Source of the DNA: Ichthyosporea sp. XGB-2017a
Taxonomy: Eukaryota; Opisthokonta; Ichthyosporea
Length of the DNA stretch: 64,000 nucleotides
Assembly: GCA_002811675.1 (NCBI GenBank)
Contig: PDIM01000021.1
Coordinates: 118,329-182,328 of the forward strand
Direction: 5' to 3'
Below, piece by piece: positions 10,225 to 20,216 of the stretch (position 1 is the stretch's first letter; every line of letters starts with the position of its first letter). The notes under the pieces are model-generated. The model saw only the letters and a program-made list of their open reading frames with translations, did no database searches and had not been told where the DNA came from. The translations under genes and the position numbers were made by a program.

Positions 10225-11355
10225 TCACATTACGGAAAAGTCTCCCCTGTTTGCCTTGTCACAGAGAGGATTCATCATTCTAAAGAACAAGGGTGGGTAC
10301 AGACTGATCAGTATCATGGTTGCATAACCATATGGAAGTTGAGGCGCCTTTTCAATATTCTTTAGGCACTGATATCTCACTCCGGCACTTTGGTGATGAT
10401 GACTATGGCGTTGTAGCTTAAACAAAAGATAATTTGTTAATCGCTCACCAGCGTTCCAGCTATGGTGAAACTTCACAGACTCATATTGCCCATCTGGTCT
10501 TTTCTTTCGCTCAAGCCCATAGTGCTCCACGTAATTAACAATTTCAAGGAAAGTTGCGCCCAGCCAACCTTGAAGAAAGTAAAAGACCATCGCAATCGTT
10601 CCCATGAAATAGTAAATGGCACCTGCCAAGGCCATTGACAGTGCCTGCATTACAATGATCTGGTTGTATACGCTAAACACGGGCTTATTCTTCTTCAAAA
10701 GGCGCTGTTTTTCAAGCTCCCAGGCACTAAAGAAACTGGTGATTTCTGAACGAACAACGAAAGAATACACATTTTCATTATACCGGGATGTTGCACAGTC
10801 CTCAGAAGTCGCTACGCGTTTGTGGTGACCAAACAAATGTTCCACATACCAATGCCCATAATTCACAATAACCAAAATGGATTTTCCTAGAAACTGCTCG
10901 ATCGCAGTTGGCTTATGGATGAGCTCATGGCTTACATTGATTCCTTGAGCCCCATTCAACCCAGCTCCTACCCACAAGCTGAATGCTTGGAGAGGGGTGA
11001 GTTCGTGATTAGCTACGCAATAGGACGCCATGAGAACATTTGTGAGATGAATAAATGGCCAAATATAAGTGACATAGCGGAATGTCATTCTACTCTCCAA
11101 TTCTCGCTCTTCCTCTTTACAGGAGGGGTTCCACTTGTCCTTGCCAATCAGATTGTCAAGGATTGGAACAAGCCCAAAAATAACCAACATCACGCCCAGA
11201 TGCCAATATCCTCCATACACAAAGGCAATGTAAAAAAATATTAAGGGTGAGTAAGCGGTCAAGTAAGGCCAAGCTCGTACTGTCGACTTGGTCCGGGTGT
11301 CTATCCTCCCTGTAGCAGGTCGATCTGAAGTTTCTTTTTTTCCAGAAATACACAT
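10225..11355 (-). CDS. alkB: AlkB-type alkane/fatty-acyl hydroxylase, integral membrane di-iron enzyme (copy 2)
   Basis: A single-exon gene of 376 residues, using the ATG at 11355-11353; the same frame extends two codons further up without another ATG. Histidine boxes match copy 1: HELIHKP, EHLFGHHKRVAT with SEDCATSR, NYVEHYGL and LQRHSHHHQSAGVRYQ. The last box has His in place of the Asp found in copy 1 (RHSHHH against RHSDHH). DCATSR replaces the usual DPATSR. The N terminus is longer and more basic than in copy 1. The two proteins are clearly related but widely diverged, so the duplication is not recent. They may differ in substrate chain. Both lie on the same strand with about 1 kb between them and each appears to have its own promoter and poly(A) signal. 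Confidence 0.85.
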   Translation of the reverse strand: MCISGKKETSDRPATGRIDTRTKSTVRAWPYLTAYSPLIFFYIAFVYGGYWHLGVMLVIFGLVPILDNLIGKDKWNPSCKEEERELESRMTFRYVTYIWPFIHLTNVLMASYCVANHELTPLQAFSLWVGAGLNGAQGINVSHELIHKPTAIEQFLGKSILVIVNYGHWYVEHLFGHHKRVATSEDCATSRYNENVYSFVVRSEITSFFSAWELEKQRLLKKNKPVFSVYNQIIVMQALSMALAGAIYYFMGTIAMVFYFLQGWLGATFLEIVNYVEHYGLERKKRPDGQYESVKFHHSWNAGERLTNYLLFKLQRHSHHHQSAGVRYQCLKNIEKAPQLPYGYATMILISLYPPLFFRMMNPLCDKANRGDFSVM

Positions 11356-12007
11356 ACTGCACAATCAGAATGCTATCCAAGCTTAGATTGAGAAAAAAGA
11401 CCAGTTCGTTATTTGTTGTGTGTATGCGGTGGTAGTAGACTAATCAGTGTACAAATAGACTTCTGTGACTGTCACAGCACGTGGGGAACACATGGGATTA
11501 CCCGAAATGGAGTTGCTCACTGTATGTGGCTGCAAAGATTCCGTTCAGTCTAGGCAAACTCATGCAAATTGAGCTTTGTTCCTTGAAGAGAGCAGAGCAG
11601 TGCGTTTGTTTACGTTTCGGAAGCAAATGTTGGGGTTACTCTCAGAAAGGGTGATATATCGTCCACCGTCGGAAGTCCGGAAGCGGATGCCGGATGGGCT
11701 TCCGGCCGAGAGGTGTTAAAGGGTTTGTGGGAATATTGTAATATTGTTGTGGTTATTTGTGCCAGAATTGTTGTTATAAAAGGCTAAAGCTTTGGAATAA
11801 ATTATGTACATAGTTGAAGGGACTTTGAAACACGAAGCTACAGTCTTGGCTCCTGAGCTCCAGTACTGATAGTCCTCGAGGATAGATGGTCGATTACAAA
11901 TAGAAGAGGGGACAGTGACTGGAGCAAGTGCTACATTCGAGTTTGATTTGTAGAGGAAATGAAACTTTTATTTTATTGCAAGCCTAATAACAGGCTCTAC
12001 TATGTAG
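11356..12007. other. Intergenic region, no gene seen
   Basis: The promoter side of AlkB copy 2 and the 3' side of the protease. Minus-strand AATAAA signals for the protease are visible near 11967-11978 (TTTATTTTATT on the plus strand), about 30 bp past its stop. Confidence 0.5.
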
Positions 12008-13668
12008 TTACTCACTATTTGAAGTGAGTAGCGCAGCAATGGCCTTCTCAGCGTCAGGCAGTCCGTGCCCATAAATGTTATTAGGCCAACTTCCCCACGG
12101 GATATTTCCGCAGTCAGATTTTCCAATGATGGGCTTCTTCATATCTCTCTGTGCGGTACCTGTGAGGGCCTTATACAAACTAGTATAGGACGCCCGAGGC
12201 CGCGCATGCTTCAAAAGAGCAACTACCCCAGCAACTACACCACATAATGAAGAAGAAAAATTTTAGCAATGCTTACTCGGTCATCTACAGGGACTCACAC
12301 AATTTGATAAGAATACTTACTGTGAGGAGCAGCCATACTTGTACCAGTGTACCGCACATATTTGCGATCCGAAGCGCTATTTGCAGAACGGATAGCAAAT
12401 CCAGGACCAACTACGTCAGGCTTGACTTTCCCTTTGGGCGAGGGGCCTCTAGCACTCGCACCCCACTCAATATTAGATTTCAGTGTGGCCCCCACAGCAA
12501 TAATATCCTCTTCGTCAGCCGGAGATAGTACAGTGCCACAGTGAAAAGCGTCTGTGTTCCCAGCTGCAAAGATGGGCGCAATATTTGCCTTCAGCCAACT
12601 TTTTAGAATCCTTTTAAACCACGGAGTGCTTCCTTGAGGGTCGTCCCAGGCATTTAGTACAACATCAGCCCCCTTGCTGCAGTCTTCCTCTCCTCCCGCC
12701 ACAGGCTTTGGGCACATGATCCACTGGGCAGCTTCTTTGAGAATCAAAACTGAAGACCTGCCGTATGTATCAAATGCTTTTACAGTTATCCACTGGGCAC
12801 CTGGGGCCACGCCTACTCCAGTTGACTTAGCACCAACTGCCGTACCCATAGTGTGCGTTCCATGCCCGTTTCCATCGATATCAGGATGGATACTTTTGTT
12901 GTTTTGCGAAGGGGCTGTGGCATCATAAAAATTGTAATCATGGTCATATTCATTTGGACCCTTTCTACCACGGTAATTCCTGGTTAGTGCTTCGTGGGTG
13001 TACCTTACACCAGAGTCTATAGAAGCAACTACAACACCCTCTCCACTATTTCCTTGACGCCAAACCTTGTCGGCATTGAGCTTGGATACACCCCACTCGA
13101 CCGAACTTCCAGACGAGTACTCCTCGTCTGTTGCTTGGTGCAGAGGAAGGAGGTGTATTTCACGAAATTTATCAACTTTTATATTCGCATTGGAATCAAG
13201 AATCTCTCTCAGCATGGTGCTTGATACGCTCGTAATGTAAATCGAATTATCAATCCAAAATGATTGAAATTTTATCTTATGCTTTTGAAGCTGCTCAATT
13301 GTTTCAGATTGGGTACTTCTAGCTTGCTCTACCAATTGGCGATAAACCTCTTCTCGCCTTGAGGTAGAATCCCCAAGCCGTTCTAATAAATCCAGGGCAA
13401 TTGCGTCTTCCCCCTCACTATTTACCTCACTGTCAAACACAAGAAAGATGTCATGGATAGTATCTTTCTTCAGTTCCCTCTCATATTCTGCAGGGCGCAG
13501 AATATCTTTTGACCACTTCAACCCGAATTCAGTCGCTAGACGCTTGTGAGGAGTATTCGAAGACGAAGCAGGAAGTGCAACAACGGCGACTGTCCACCCA
13601 CAGACCAGTACTGCCAATAGCACTCCCAGTGCAGGGAAGTTTGAATCACGGGGCTTCCCTGTTAACAT
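12008..13668 (-). CDS. Membrane-anchored subtilisin-like serine protease (S8 family), 2 exons
   Basis: Exons 13668-12321 and 12234-12008 give 524 residues. The start is the ATG at 13668-13666. A hydrophobic stretch (about 13-32) is a signal peptide or signal anchor. A prodomain (about 70-175) resembles the I9-type subtilisin inhibitor. The catalytic domain has the full triad: Asp218 (ASIDSG), His269 (GHGTHTMG) and Ser444 (GTSMAAPH), plus the oxyanion AAGN. The intron interrupts the codon after APH; splicing restores the APHIAGVVALL helix typical of the family, which confirms the junction. The enzyme should be a secretory-pathway or secreted endopeptidase activated by prodomain removal. The C terminus ends shortly after the catalytic domain with no added domains. 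Substrate is unknown. Confidence 0.9.
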
Positions 13669-14390
13669 AACTATCAATCAACTAACTCGTACGTAACACT
13701 TTCAAGAACTGAGTACTTAACTGAATATATATGTTTGATTCAGTTGACGGGGTGCTCCTGTCACTTGTCAGCGCTCAGCAGCTGGCAGTAATCATGCTAG
13801 CTACTGGGTACACATAGTAGTTACACCATGAATGCATGAAGCTCTTGCTACGTCTCAGGCTCCCAAGTCTCAATTAGTGTGGAGGGAGGGTGTGGACTGT
13901 TCACTGTGGAGTCTCTGATGATACTGCATAATATAACAGGACTACGTAAACACCACAGGAATGCACTGGACCCTATTCGGCTATTCCCTAGTACTACCCT
14001 ACTAGTGTGCAAGAATAGGCCACGTGTCAATGTACATATTAGGCAAGAGGGCGGGTCCGAGGAGGCCTAGCTGCTAGCTGCTCATGTTAATTATTTATAA
14101 TATAAAATGACATTGTTTATATTATCAGCTATAATTTATTTATTTATAATATTCCCTGCACCTGTCCATCCAGGACTATACTAATAATAATAACAATAAC
14201 AATTATATAGACAGCCCACTAGCTGAGGCAAAGTATATAGTGGAAGTCAGGCTTTTTCTCACCCTGCTCCATTGTATCTATGCGTGTGTCACTGTCACTG
14301 TGTGCGTGTGTGCTAGATTTACTTGTCTGTTACTTGCTCTTTTTGCAAATTGATTGAGGTTCACTTATTGATTTACTCTCGAAAGCCATT
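13669..14390. other. Divergent intergenic region between protease and ODAD3-like gene
   Basis: It contains the promoters of both genes. A strongly AT-rich stretch at about 14085-14215 has TTTATTTAT runs and short AAT/AAC triplet runs. No gene was seen and no clear RFX X-box was found here. Confidence 0.5.
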
Positions 14391-15968
14391 ATGCCTGCAG
14401 CAAGACAAGGGGCTGTCCTCCTCGGGGGCTACTTCAGGATTGAAGAAGAGCTTGATGAATTGAAAAAGAAATATTCCCTGCTAGAAGGGGATCGTAAAGC
14501 GTACTACGAAAACTCTCAGCAAAAGATTAAGGAGAATAGGGAGTTGATTCAACAGTACCGAGAGAATAACAAGGGTTTGCGAGAGGCCCTAGTCGAGTTT
14601 GGCAAAGCCGACAGCGCTACAGTGAAGGCGGAAGATATAGAAAGCCTCCCATTGACAAGTAAGATTGAAAAGTTGGATAAAAAAGTTTTCAGTATGAGAA
14701 AAAAGATGGACGAGGTACATGTGAACTTAATGAAAAAATACAAGCAAGTCACTGAGCTTGAAGATATGGATAATCAACTTACCAATGATGATGCGGTGAT
14801 TCAAAGCAATGCCAAAGAATCAGAGCTTGCTAAAACCACCCGATCACTAGAAAATAGATACGACAAGGCCCAGATTAAATACCAAGAGGCATTGAGTATT
14901 AAGAAAACGTATGCAGAAATTATTGCTCGCCTAAAATCGGAGCAAATGACGTATGATTCCCGGTTGGCTGACACCGAAAAGGTTATTGCCCATAAGCGCA
15001 AGGAAGTGCAAGAACTGTTGGAGCTATCAAAAGATGCTCTCTATGCCAGAGATTCTGCAAAAGAAGAGCTGACTGCATTCGAAAAGCAACTGGCTGAAGA
15101 CAGAAAGGTGCGAGAAGCTGAATTGACTCGAAAGAAGGAAGAAGTCAAAAATGCTCTGGAATCTACTGAAAAAATGGAAAAACGGCAGCAGATGAAAATG
15201 GAGCTGGAAGAGGAAACGCCAAAAGATAATCAGCAAGACGAGGAGGAGGCCGAGCGGAAGATAAGCAGTTATGAAGACGCATTGAGAATGATAAAAGATG
15301 CTACCGGAGTTGCCGATGTCAGTGAAGTAATCGACAAGTTTCTCACCCAGGGAGACACTCACAAGCACTTGTTGGATTTGAAGACAGAAAATGAGCAGCG
15401 CATTGAAACACTTTCTGAGGAGAAAGGTAAGCTCACTAAAGAGTTGAATGAGCTTACTTATTCCGGAGAAGTTGAGTCTGGAACAAGAAGAATAATCGAT
15501 GAGTTTGAAAACAAACTCAGGGAGGCACAAGAAAAGTACAATAGCAAGGCAGAATCATTGACTAGAATGTGCAAGACTATGATGAGTATCAAATCCGGAG
15601 TACTGCATTTGGCTAGCAAAGTTGGGGATGCGGGAGAAGTGGCTTACAATATAACAGATGATAATATTCATTCAGTCCTATCAACATGCGAAGAAAAAAT
15701 CGGAAAGATTTTATTGAAGCTAGATGAAAAGAGCACGCCAGAAAAGGAAGAAGAACATGCCCGCACCCCTGCTGTAATACTTCCAGAACACAATGTTCGA
15801 GTCGTTATGCCCACTGGGGACAAAGCAGAAGTATATTCGGACGATGAAGATGGCCCGCACCCAGAGGACGAAGTTCCAAGCAGAGAGAATATGAAAAAGG
15901 CTGCCGCTGTGCTGGTGGACTCCAAGACCAAGAAGACCAAAAGAAAAGGAAGACGGGGCAGAAAGTGA
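14391..15968 (+). CDS. ODAD3: Outer dynein arm docking complex subunit, ODAD3/CCDC151-like coiled coil
   Basis: A single exon encodes 525 residues, almost entirely charged heptad-type coiled coil. Segments such as RYDKAQIKYQEA, KTYAEIIARLKSEQ and ELLELSKDALYARDSAKEEL, together with ATGVADVSEVIDKFL further on, match what I recall of CCDC151/ODAD3 and its Chlamydomonas counterpart ODA10. Their role is to assemble or dock outer dynein arms on ciliary doublet microtubules. The paralogous ODAD1/CCDC114 family is the main alternative. The C terminus changes to an acidic patch (YSDDEDGPHPEDE) and then a lysine/arginine tail (KTKKTKRKGRRGRK). The gene implies a motile flagellum and fits with HYDIN at the other end of the window. 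Confidence 0.75.
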   Translation: MPAARQGAVLLGGYFRIEEELDELKKKYSLLEGDRKAYYENSQQKIKENRELIQQYRENNKGLREALVEFGKADSATVKAEDIESLPLTSKIEKLDKKVFSMRKKMDEVHVNLMKKYKQVTELEDMDNQLTNDDAVIQSNAKESELAKTTRSLENRYDKAQIKYQEALSIKKTYAEIIARLKSEQMTYDSRLADTEKVIAHKRKEVQELLELSKDALYARDSAKEELTAFEKQLAEDRKVREAELTRKKEEVKNALESTEKMEKRQQMKMELEEETPKDNQQDEEEAERKISSYEDALRMIKDATGVADVSEVIDKFLTQGDTHKHLLDLKTENEQRIETLSEEKGKLTKELNELTYSGEVESGTRRIIDEFENKLREAQEKYNSKAESLTRMCKTMMSIKSGVLHLASKVGDAGEVAYNITDDNIHSVLSTCEEKIGKILLKLDEKSTPEKEEEHARTPAVILPEHNVRVVMPTGDKAEVYSDDEDGPHPEDEVPSRENMKKAAAVLVDSKTKKTKRKGRRGRK

Positions 15969-15991
15969 GCAAGTTAAACAAAAGAAAAAAA

Positions 15992-15997
15992 AATAAA
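15992..15997 (+). terminator. Poly(A) signal of the ODAD3-like gene
   Basis: AATAAA lies 23 bp past the stop at 15966-15968, after a run of A residues. Confidence 0.55.
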
Positions 15998-16140
15998 CAT
16001 CGATCCATTATTTCCTTCTCGTTCAAACTTCCCAAACAAAAGACCAAAAATACAATTGGAAAGTGAAGCAAATGTGTGACAGCAGCTGGTCACATCAATC
16101 AAACACGTTCTATTTCAAACTTATATAAGAAGAGTGCCCT

Positions 16141-17910
16141 TCACATAGTTTTATAACGTCCCAAGACAATGTGCCTGAAGAGCTTCGGCTGATCAACAAG
16201 ATCTGGGCCAACAAAAAATATAACACGAAAGGAAATCAAAATCATTACTAGCCAGAATATAATCGAGCCATATTGAAAAGAACCATCAGAGGTTGGCACA
16301 AGAAGGCTTAAAACAAGCATTGAAAACAGGAACACCAGAACCAAAGGTAAAAGTCGAACCATTGAACCTACAAAAGGAGTTGGCTTTCTGCGATCTGGCA
16401 CATAATTACCCAAAAACAAATCAATCGAGTCTTGTCTAAAACCGTCCGAAAAGTTATTTTTGTAATATCTGATGGCCGAGTTTTTCCCATCTTGCAAAAG
16501 ACCGGCTTTGGTTCGCTTCCCAGTACGAGTAAAGTCTGTTTTTAAAGCACCCGTCCCCGAATATTGGTTACTAACAGCATCCGCGTTGTCCGCCCATGTG
16601 TTCTTGAACACATACTCGAACTCATGTTGCATTTCCAAAGACTCGCCGGGGTTGAGGACACCCAATTTTGTTAACTGTACCTTCAGATTGTCACGGGCAA
16701 GCATGCTCTGTACCACATTTGTTCTATCAAGGCAATCAACACAATTTGTTCTGAAAACGCCAATTTGTCTTTCCAAAATGTTTCCGGATTTATCCAACAG
16801 AAAATAACCATTCTTCGCTTCATCATCTTTCAACTGATCCAAAAGAATTGATAAGCGGTCATACCTCATGTTTTTGCATTCTGTATGAAAATCAAAAGCA
16901 ACATATCTCAGCATATGATTGTGCAAGCTTTCAACCCTGGCCTTGAATTGCTTTCCAATTTCAAGCTCAGTTCCCTTTTGATCAATAAGATTTATAGCTG
17001 TCTGTCGCCCATAGAGTCCAATTTGGGTGTCAAAGTGCTTTTTAATTGCCGAGTCGTGGTCCGCCTGCAACAGTTTTGGTGTGAGCTTATAGCGAATATT
17101 TGGTCTTTGCTCCCAATAAAGCGGGATAGACCCCCTCGTTTGCACAAAGGAACTGTGCATACCATCCAACCCAATAATCTGTTCAGTCTCACAAAAGTTC
17201 GCACATTCACCATTTTCGTCTACTCCCCTTGCAAAAAAGCGTGTCCCTGTGTTGAAAATGCTTCGGCGGGTAATCAGAATATAGTCAAATGTTTTGGAAT
17301 TGATCGATGTGGTATTAATCGAAACAAAACCGTGCATAATGGGAATCAAGAAGCGGTCAATTTGACGCAAGCCTATAAAACTTTTCAATAAAAATCTATT
17401 CCAACAAAAGCGAGCCTCTGCTCTTTCACACAGCCCTTTTCCTAAAAACTGCGGATCGGTGCTTGCAAGCCTCTGTAAGGTGTGGGTAAGATCATGAGTG
17501 TAGGAAAAGTGGAACAACTGAGTATCAAGCATCATATGCAGCATTGAAAGGTATGTTTTCTCATCTCTCAAGTGAGACTCACTCAAGGACGCACTGCTGT
17601 TAGCAAAGGGAAGAACTTGAGCTTCAGTCATTCTAAATATTTCTTTTCCAAGAATTCTCCCTTTGCTCTCTCTGCCCGAAATGACAATTAAATACTTTCC
17701 TCCTATGAGTTCAATCACACCCATTATTCCATAGATTTCCATCACTTGTACATTTGGCTCATTGTAACTCTTTTGAGCCTGTACTGATATTTCTTCGGAG
17801 GCTCGGTTGATTTCTACAACAGGAAAACTAGGCTCCTTTGTTACCGGTTCGATGACATAGCGGGAAGGGAAAGTCAGCAACTGATATCTATCATATACAG
17901 GAGCCATCAT
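16141..17910 (-). CDS. SAC1: SAC1-type phosphoinositide phosphatase, integral membrane
   Basis: A single exon of 589 residues, close to human SACM1L (587). The SAC catalytic domain has the P-loop RTNCVDCLDRTN (a CX5R phosphatase signature, about residue 385). Family blocks include HDLTHTLQR, CWNRFLLK, RGSIPLYWEQRP and WADNADAVSNQYSGTGALKTDFTRTGKRT. Two hydrophobic hairpin helices near the C terminus (LLPLVLVFLFSMLVLSLLV and IIFWLVMILISFRVIFFV) match the ER/Golgi membrane anchor of Sac1. The enzyme removes the 4-phosphate mainly from PI4P at ER and Golgi, recycling it to phosphatidylinositol. Two ATGs lie side by side at 17910-17905; either gives the same protein but one residue. No intron is present. 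The C terminus ends in YKTM and lacks a KKxx retrieval motif. Confidence 0.93.
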   Translation of the reverse strand: MMAPVYDRYQLLTFPSRYVIEPVTKEPSFPVVEINRASEEISVQAQKSYNEPNVQVMEIYGIMGVIELIGGKYLIVISGRESKGRILGKEIFRMTEAQVLPFANSSASLSESHLRDEKTYLSMLHMMLDTQLFHFSYTHDLTHTLQRLASTDPQFLGKGLCERAEARFCWNRFLLKSFIGLRQIDRFLIPIMHGFVSINTTSINSKTFDYILITRRSIFNTGTRFFARGVDENGECANFCETEQIIGLDGMHSSFVQTRGSIPLYWEQRPNIRYKLTPKLLQADHDSAIKKHFDTQIGLYGRQTAINLIDQKGTELEIGKQFKARVESLHNHMLRYVAFDFHTECKNMRYDRLSILLDQLKDDEAKNGYFLLDKSGNILERQIGVFRTNCVDCLDRTNVVQSMLARDNLKVQLTKLGVLNPGESLEMQHEFEYVFKNTWADNADAVSNQYSGTGALKTDFTRTGKRTKAGLLQDGKNSAIRYYKNNFSDGFRQDSIDLFLGNYVPDRRKPTPFVGSMVRLLPLVLVFLFSMLVLSLLVPTSDGSFQYGSIIFWLVMILISFRVIFFVGPDLVDQPKLFRHIVLGRYKTM

Positions 17911-18416
17911 GCTTGTTGGTAAGCTAATCTGCCTCTATCTTAAATTTAACTAAATCTATTCAATTGGATGGGCTTAATACTTTTTACACATACACCACTG
18001 TGATCTATAGTCTAGTTTATTCTCTCTCTAGTCTAATCTGACTCCAAGCGTACCAGAGTTCAGTATAACATAAATTATAATTACGTTATTATCTATTATA
18101 TTTATTATTACTTTGTTATTATTAAAATAGTCTGCACAGCAAGTGTGGACGAGCGAAGCTTGTACGTGTAAGGGATCCAGTTTTGAGAAGCATAATTTTG
18201 GGGGGATGAGGGTTTTATCCAATCAGAAGGCTGCATTTATCATATATCCTTGAAAAAATTGACCGTCGAAAAGGGCCTGAGCTGATGAGAGAAAAACGCT
18301 ACGCTGCGCTTCGCTCAATTATTGGTTTGGTCCATAAGAAGGATTTCTATATCAAGAAGGAGGATGACCACTTCACGGATCCCACGCATTTTTATTTCAA
18401 CGTCACTCGGTTAGGG
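17911..18416. other. Intergenic region, AT-rich
   Basis: Promoter of SAC1 and 3' region of WDR91. It includes an AT-rich tract at about 18060-18130 (TTATTATT runs). A GGTTAGGGTTAA telomere-like motif at 18409-18420 overlaps the WDR91 stop. No gene seen. Confidence 0.5.
18391..18396 (-). terminator. Poly(A) signal of WDR91
   Basis: TTTATT on the plus strand lies 21 bp past the WDR91 stop at 18417-18419. Confidence 0.6.
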
Positions 18417-20216
18417 TTAACTACAGTGTGTGCTCGCGGTCGATATCTCTGCTTCATAGAAGTACAAATTGCCATCCTCACAGCCAAGGACTAACACTGA
18501 AGAGGAGCAGTCAAGGCAACTTATAACATCCTTACAAGACCCAATGATGCCCAGAGGTTTCAGGTGAGGCAAATGATACACAACAGCACTGTTTCCTCGA
18601 GAGCTCGTAAATAATAATTCACCTTTGCTCGCTTTTAAGAAAGCCCTCTTCTGTTTCTCACAGAAGCAATTAGCTAAAGTGGTGGCTCGAAGGGTTAAGT
18701 CAAAACTATCTCCCCCATTTGTTGCCGACCAGCAAGCTAAAAGTTCTGAGATATCCACAGCAAAGAAGGAGTACGTATCATCAAAAAATCCAACATTCCC
18801 AATATTTGAAGTACTTACATCACCGATAAAAACACAGGAATAGTCTTCTAAAGAAATAAGCCTAATTGATCCATCCGAGCAACCAAATACCCCCAAAAGA
18901 CCGTCCGAGCTAATTGCTAAACAAGTTACATAAGTCGGAGAACGAACACATTGTAATTCCTCTTCCACAGACTCTTCCATTTGATCTCGCTCAAATTTGA
19001 ATACGACAGAGCCTTGGAATGCTTCGGTAGCGCAAACAATGAAAACATCACAACTACAAGGACGCCCTGCAATATCCATTATAGACTTGAAATTCGAACG
19101 TGCTGAAAGGGTCTTCGATTCGTTAGGTTTTCTAGGACATAGCATTCGAAGCTTTCCTTGATCCCCACCAATGTAGAGTCTTTCAGCATCAGAGATGTCC
19201 CATTCAAGGCAAGTTAACTTGTCTTGGCATTTCAGACTAAAAAAGGGTGAAGTTGCATTCACCTCAAAAACCCGCAAAACATTGTAAAAATCAACACAAG
19301 CATAAATGGAACCGTTTCTTGAAAAGCTAACAAGCCTAATAGGGCACCCTGAAGCTTTTACAACAGTTTCAACGACAGGGCCTTTGGTTTGCACCCTCAT
19401 GGCGGAAGCTATATTCTGGTCACTTCCATTAAAGCTGCTCTGCTTCAGATACTTCCTATGCGAAAGATTAGCAGATGGCCTGCGATTCTTTCTGGATGAC
19501 GAGGGACTCTCCTGACTATGGATACTGCCCTCGCAGCTGTTACTGAATCCTCCAAAGGAACGCCCATCCGTCCCAGAGCCTTCATTATCCCACATCTGTT
19601 CGTATTCCCCCATTTTCTCATGCAATGCCTCATTTTCCTCCTCTAGTTTTCTCATATTCTTCAGAAAGGGAAGGAACTCAAGAAGTACTGGACGAGGCAT
19701 CGAGGAAAAAATAGTTTCCAGAAAATTACCAAGAGATAGTTTGAGAGTGTTTACCCATTCTTCAGTAAAATAAGGCTGGTAAAGAGCCTCCTTTTGCGGG
19801 GATTCCACAAACAATATCCCATACCAGTCCTTCCATTCGCTGCACGGCCCACTTGAATTTCTATTTACATGTTTAAAAAAGCTAATCACTTCTTCTTTTT
19901 TGCCGTGTTTCAAAGCATGCGTAATGTAGTACTTATCTATCCCAATCTTCAGCTGCTGGGTTGTTTTAATAAAAGAGAAATCTAGTTTACAAAAGAAAGA
20001 TGCATCAAGGGTATTCCAATAGTTGGTTAGTCCATCCAGATCATAGGAAGATACGTAGTCAAATAACGCATCAACCACAATCCCCGTGTTATACGACCTG
20101 TTGATATCCGTTTTGATGTCATTCTCAAAAGTTTTTAATGTTTTCCCGAATCCACGATAAAGCAGATATTCCTTGATCAGTTCGTCGACAAGGGCAGTTT
20201 CATGGTTAACGTTCAT
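18417..20216 (-). CDS. WDR91: WDR91-like endosome maturation factor (LisH plus WD40)
   Basis: A single exon of 599 residues. The N-terminal half matches WDR91: LVDELIKEYLLYRGF (LisH-like), a DLDGLTNYWNTLD segment, AEWKDW-like SEWKDWYG, and EEWVNTLKLSLGNFLETIFSSMPRPVLLEF followed by a short coiled coil (LEEENEALHEKM). A Ser-rich linker leads into a WD40 propeller (about 260-599). Animal WDR91 is a Rab7 effector that restrains PI3-kinase activity on endosomes and drives early-to-late endosome conversion. A similar role here is an inference from the family. SAC1 lies next to it on the same strand, but eukaryotic neighbours need not be functionally linked. No intron is present. The start is the first ATG of the frame. 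Confidence 0.88.
   Translation of the reverse strand: MNVNHETALVDELIKEYLLYRGFGKTLKTFENDIKTDINRSYNTGIVVDALFDYVSSYDLDGLTNYWNTLDASFFCKLDFSFIKTTQQLKIGIDKYYITHALKHGKKEEVISFFKHVNRNSSGPCSEWKDWYGILFVESPQKEALYQPYFTEEWVNTLKLSLGNFLETIFSSMPRPVLLEFLPFLKNMRKLEEENEALHEKMGEYEQMWDNEGSGTDGRSFGGFSNSCEGSIHSQESPSSSRKNRRPSANLSHRKYLKQSSFNGSDQNIASAMRVQTKGPVVETVVKASGCPIRLVSFSRNGSIYACVDFYNVLRVFEVNATSPFFSLKCQDKLTCLEWDISDAERLYIGGDQGKLRMLCPRKPNESKTLSARSNFKSIMDIAGRPCSCDVFIVCATEAFQGSVVFKFERDQMEESVEEELQCVRSPTYVTCLAISSDGLLGVFGCSDGSIRLISLEDYSCVFIGDVSTSNIGNVGFFDDTYSFFAVDISELLACWSATNGGDSFDLTLRATTLANCFCEKQKRAFLKASKGELLFTSSRGNSAVVYHLPHLKPLGIIGSCKDVISCLDCSSSVLVLGCEDGNLYFYEAEISTASTHCS

Noticed and set aside
8027-11355. DNA-repair AlkB dioxygenase
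   Set aside because: Shared name only; these proteins have membrane helices and di-iron histidine boxes, not the 2-oxoglutarate fold.
15027-15530. 167-codon minus-strand frame
   Set aside because: Antisense shadow of the ODAD3 coiled coil; Phe/Leu/Ser-rich as expected from the complement of Lys/Glu codons.
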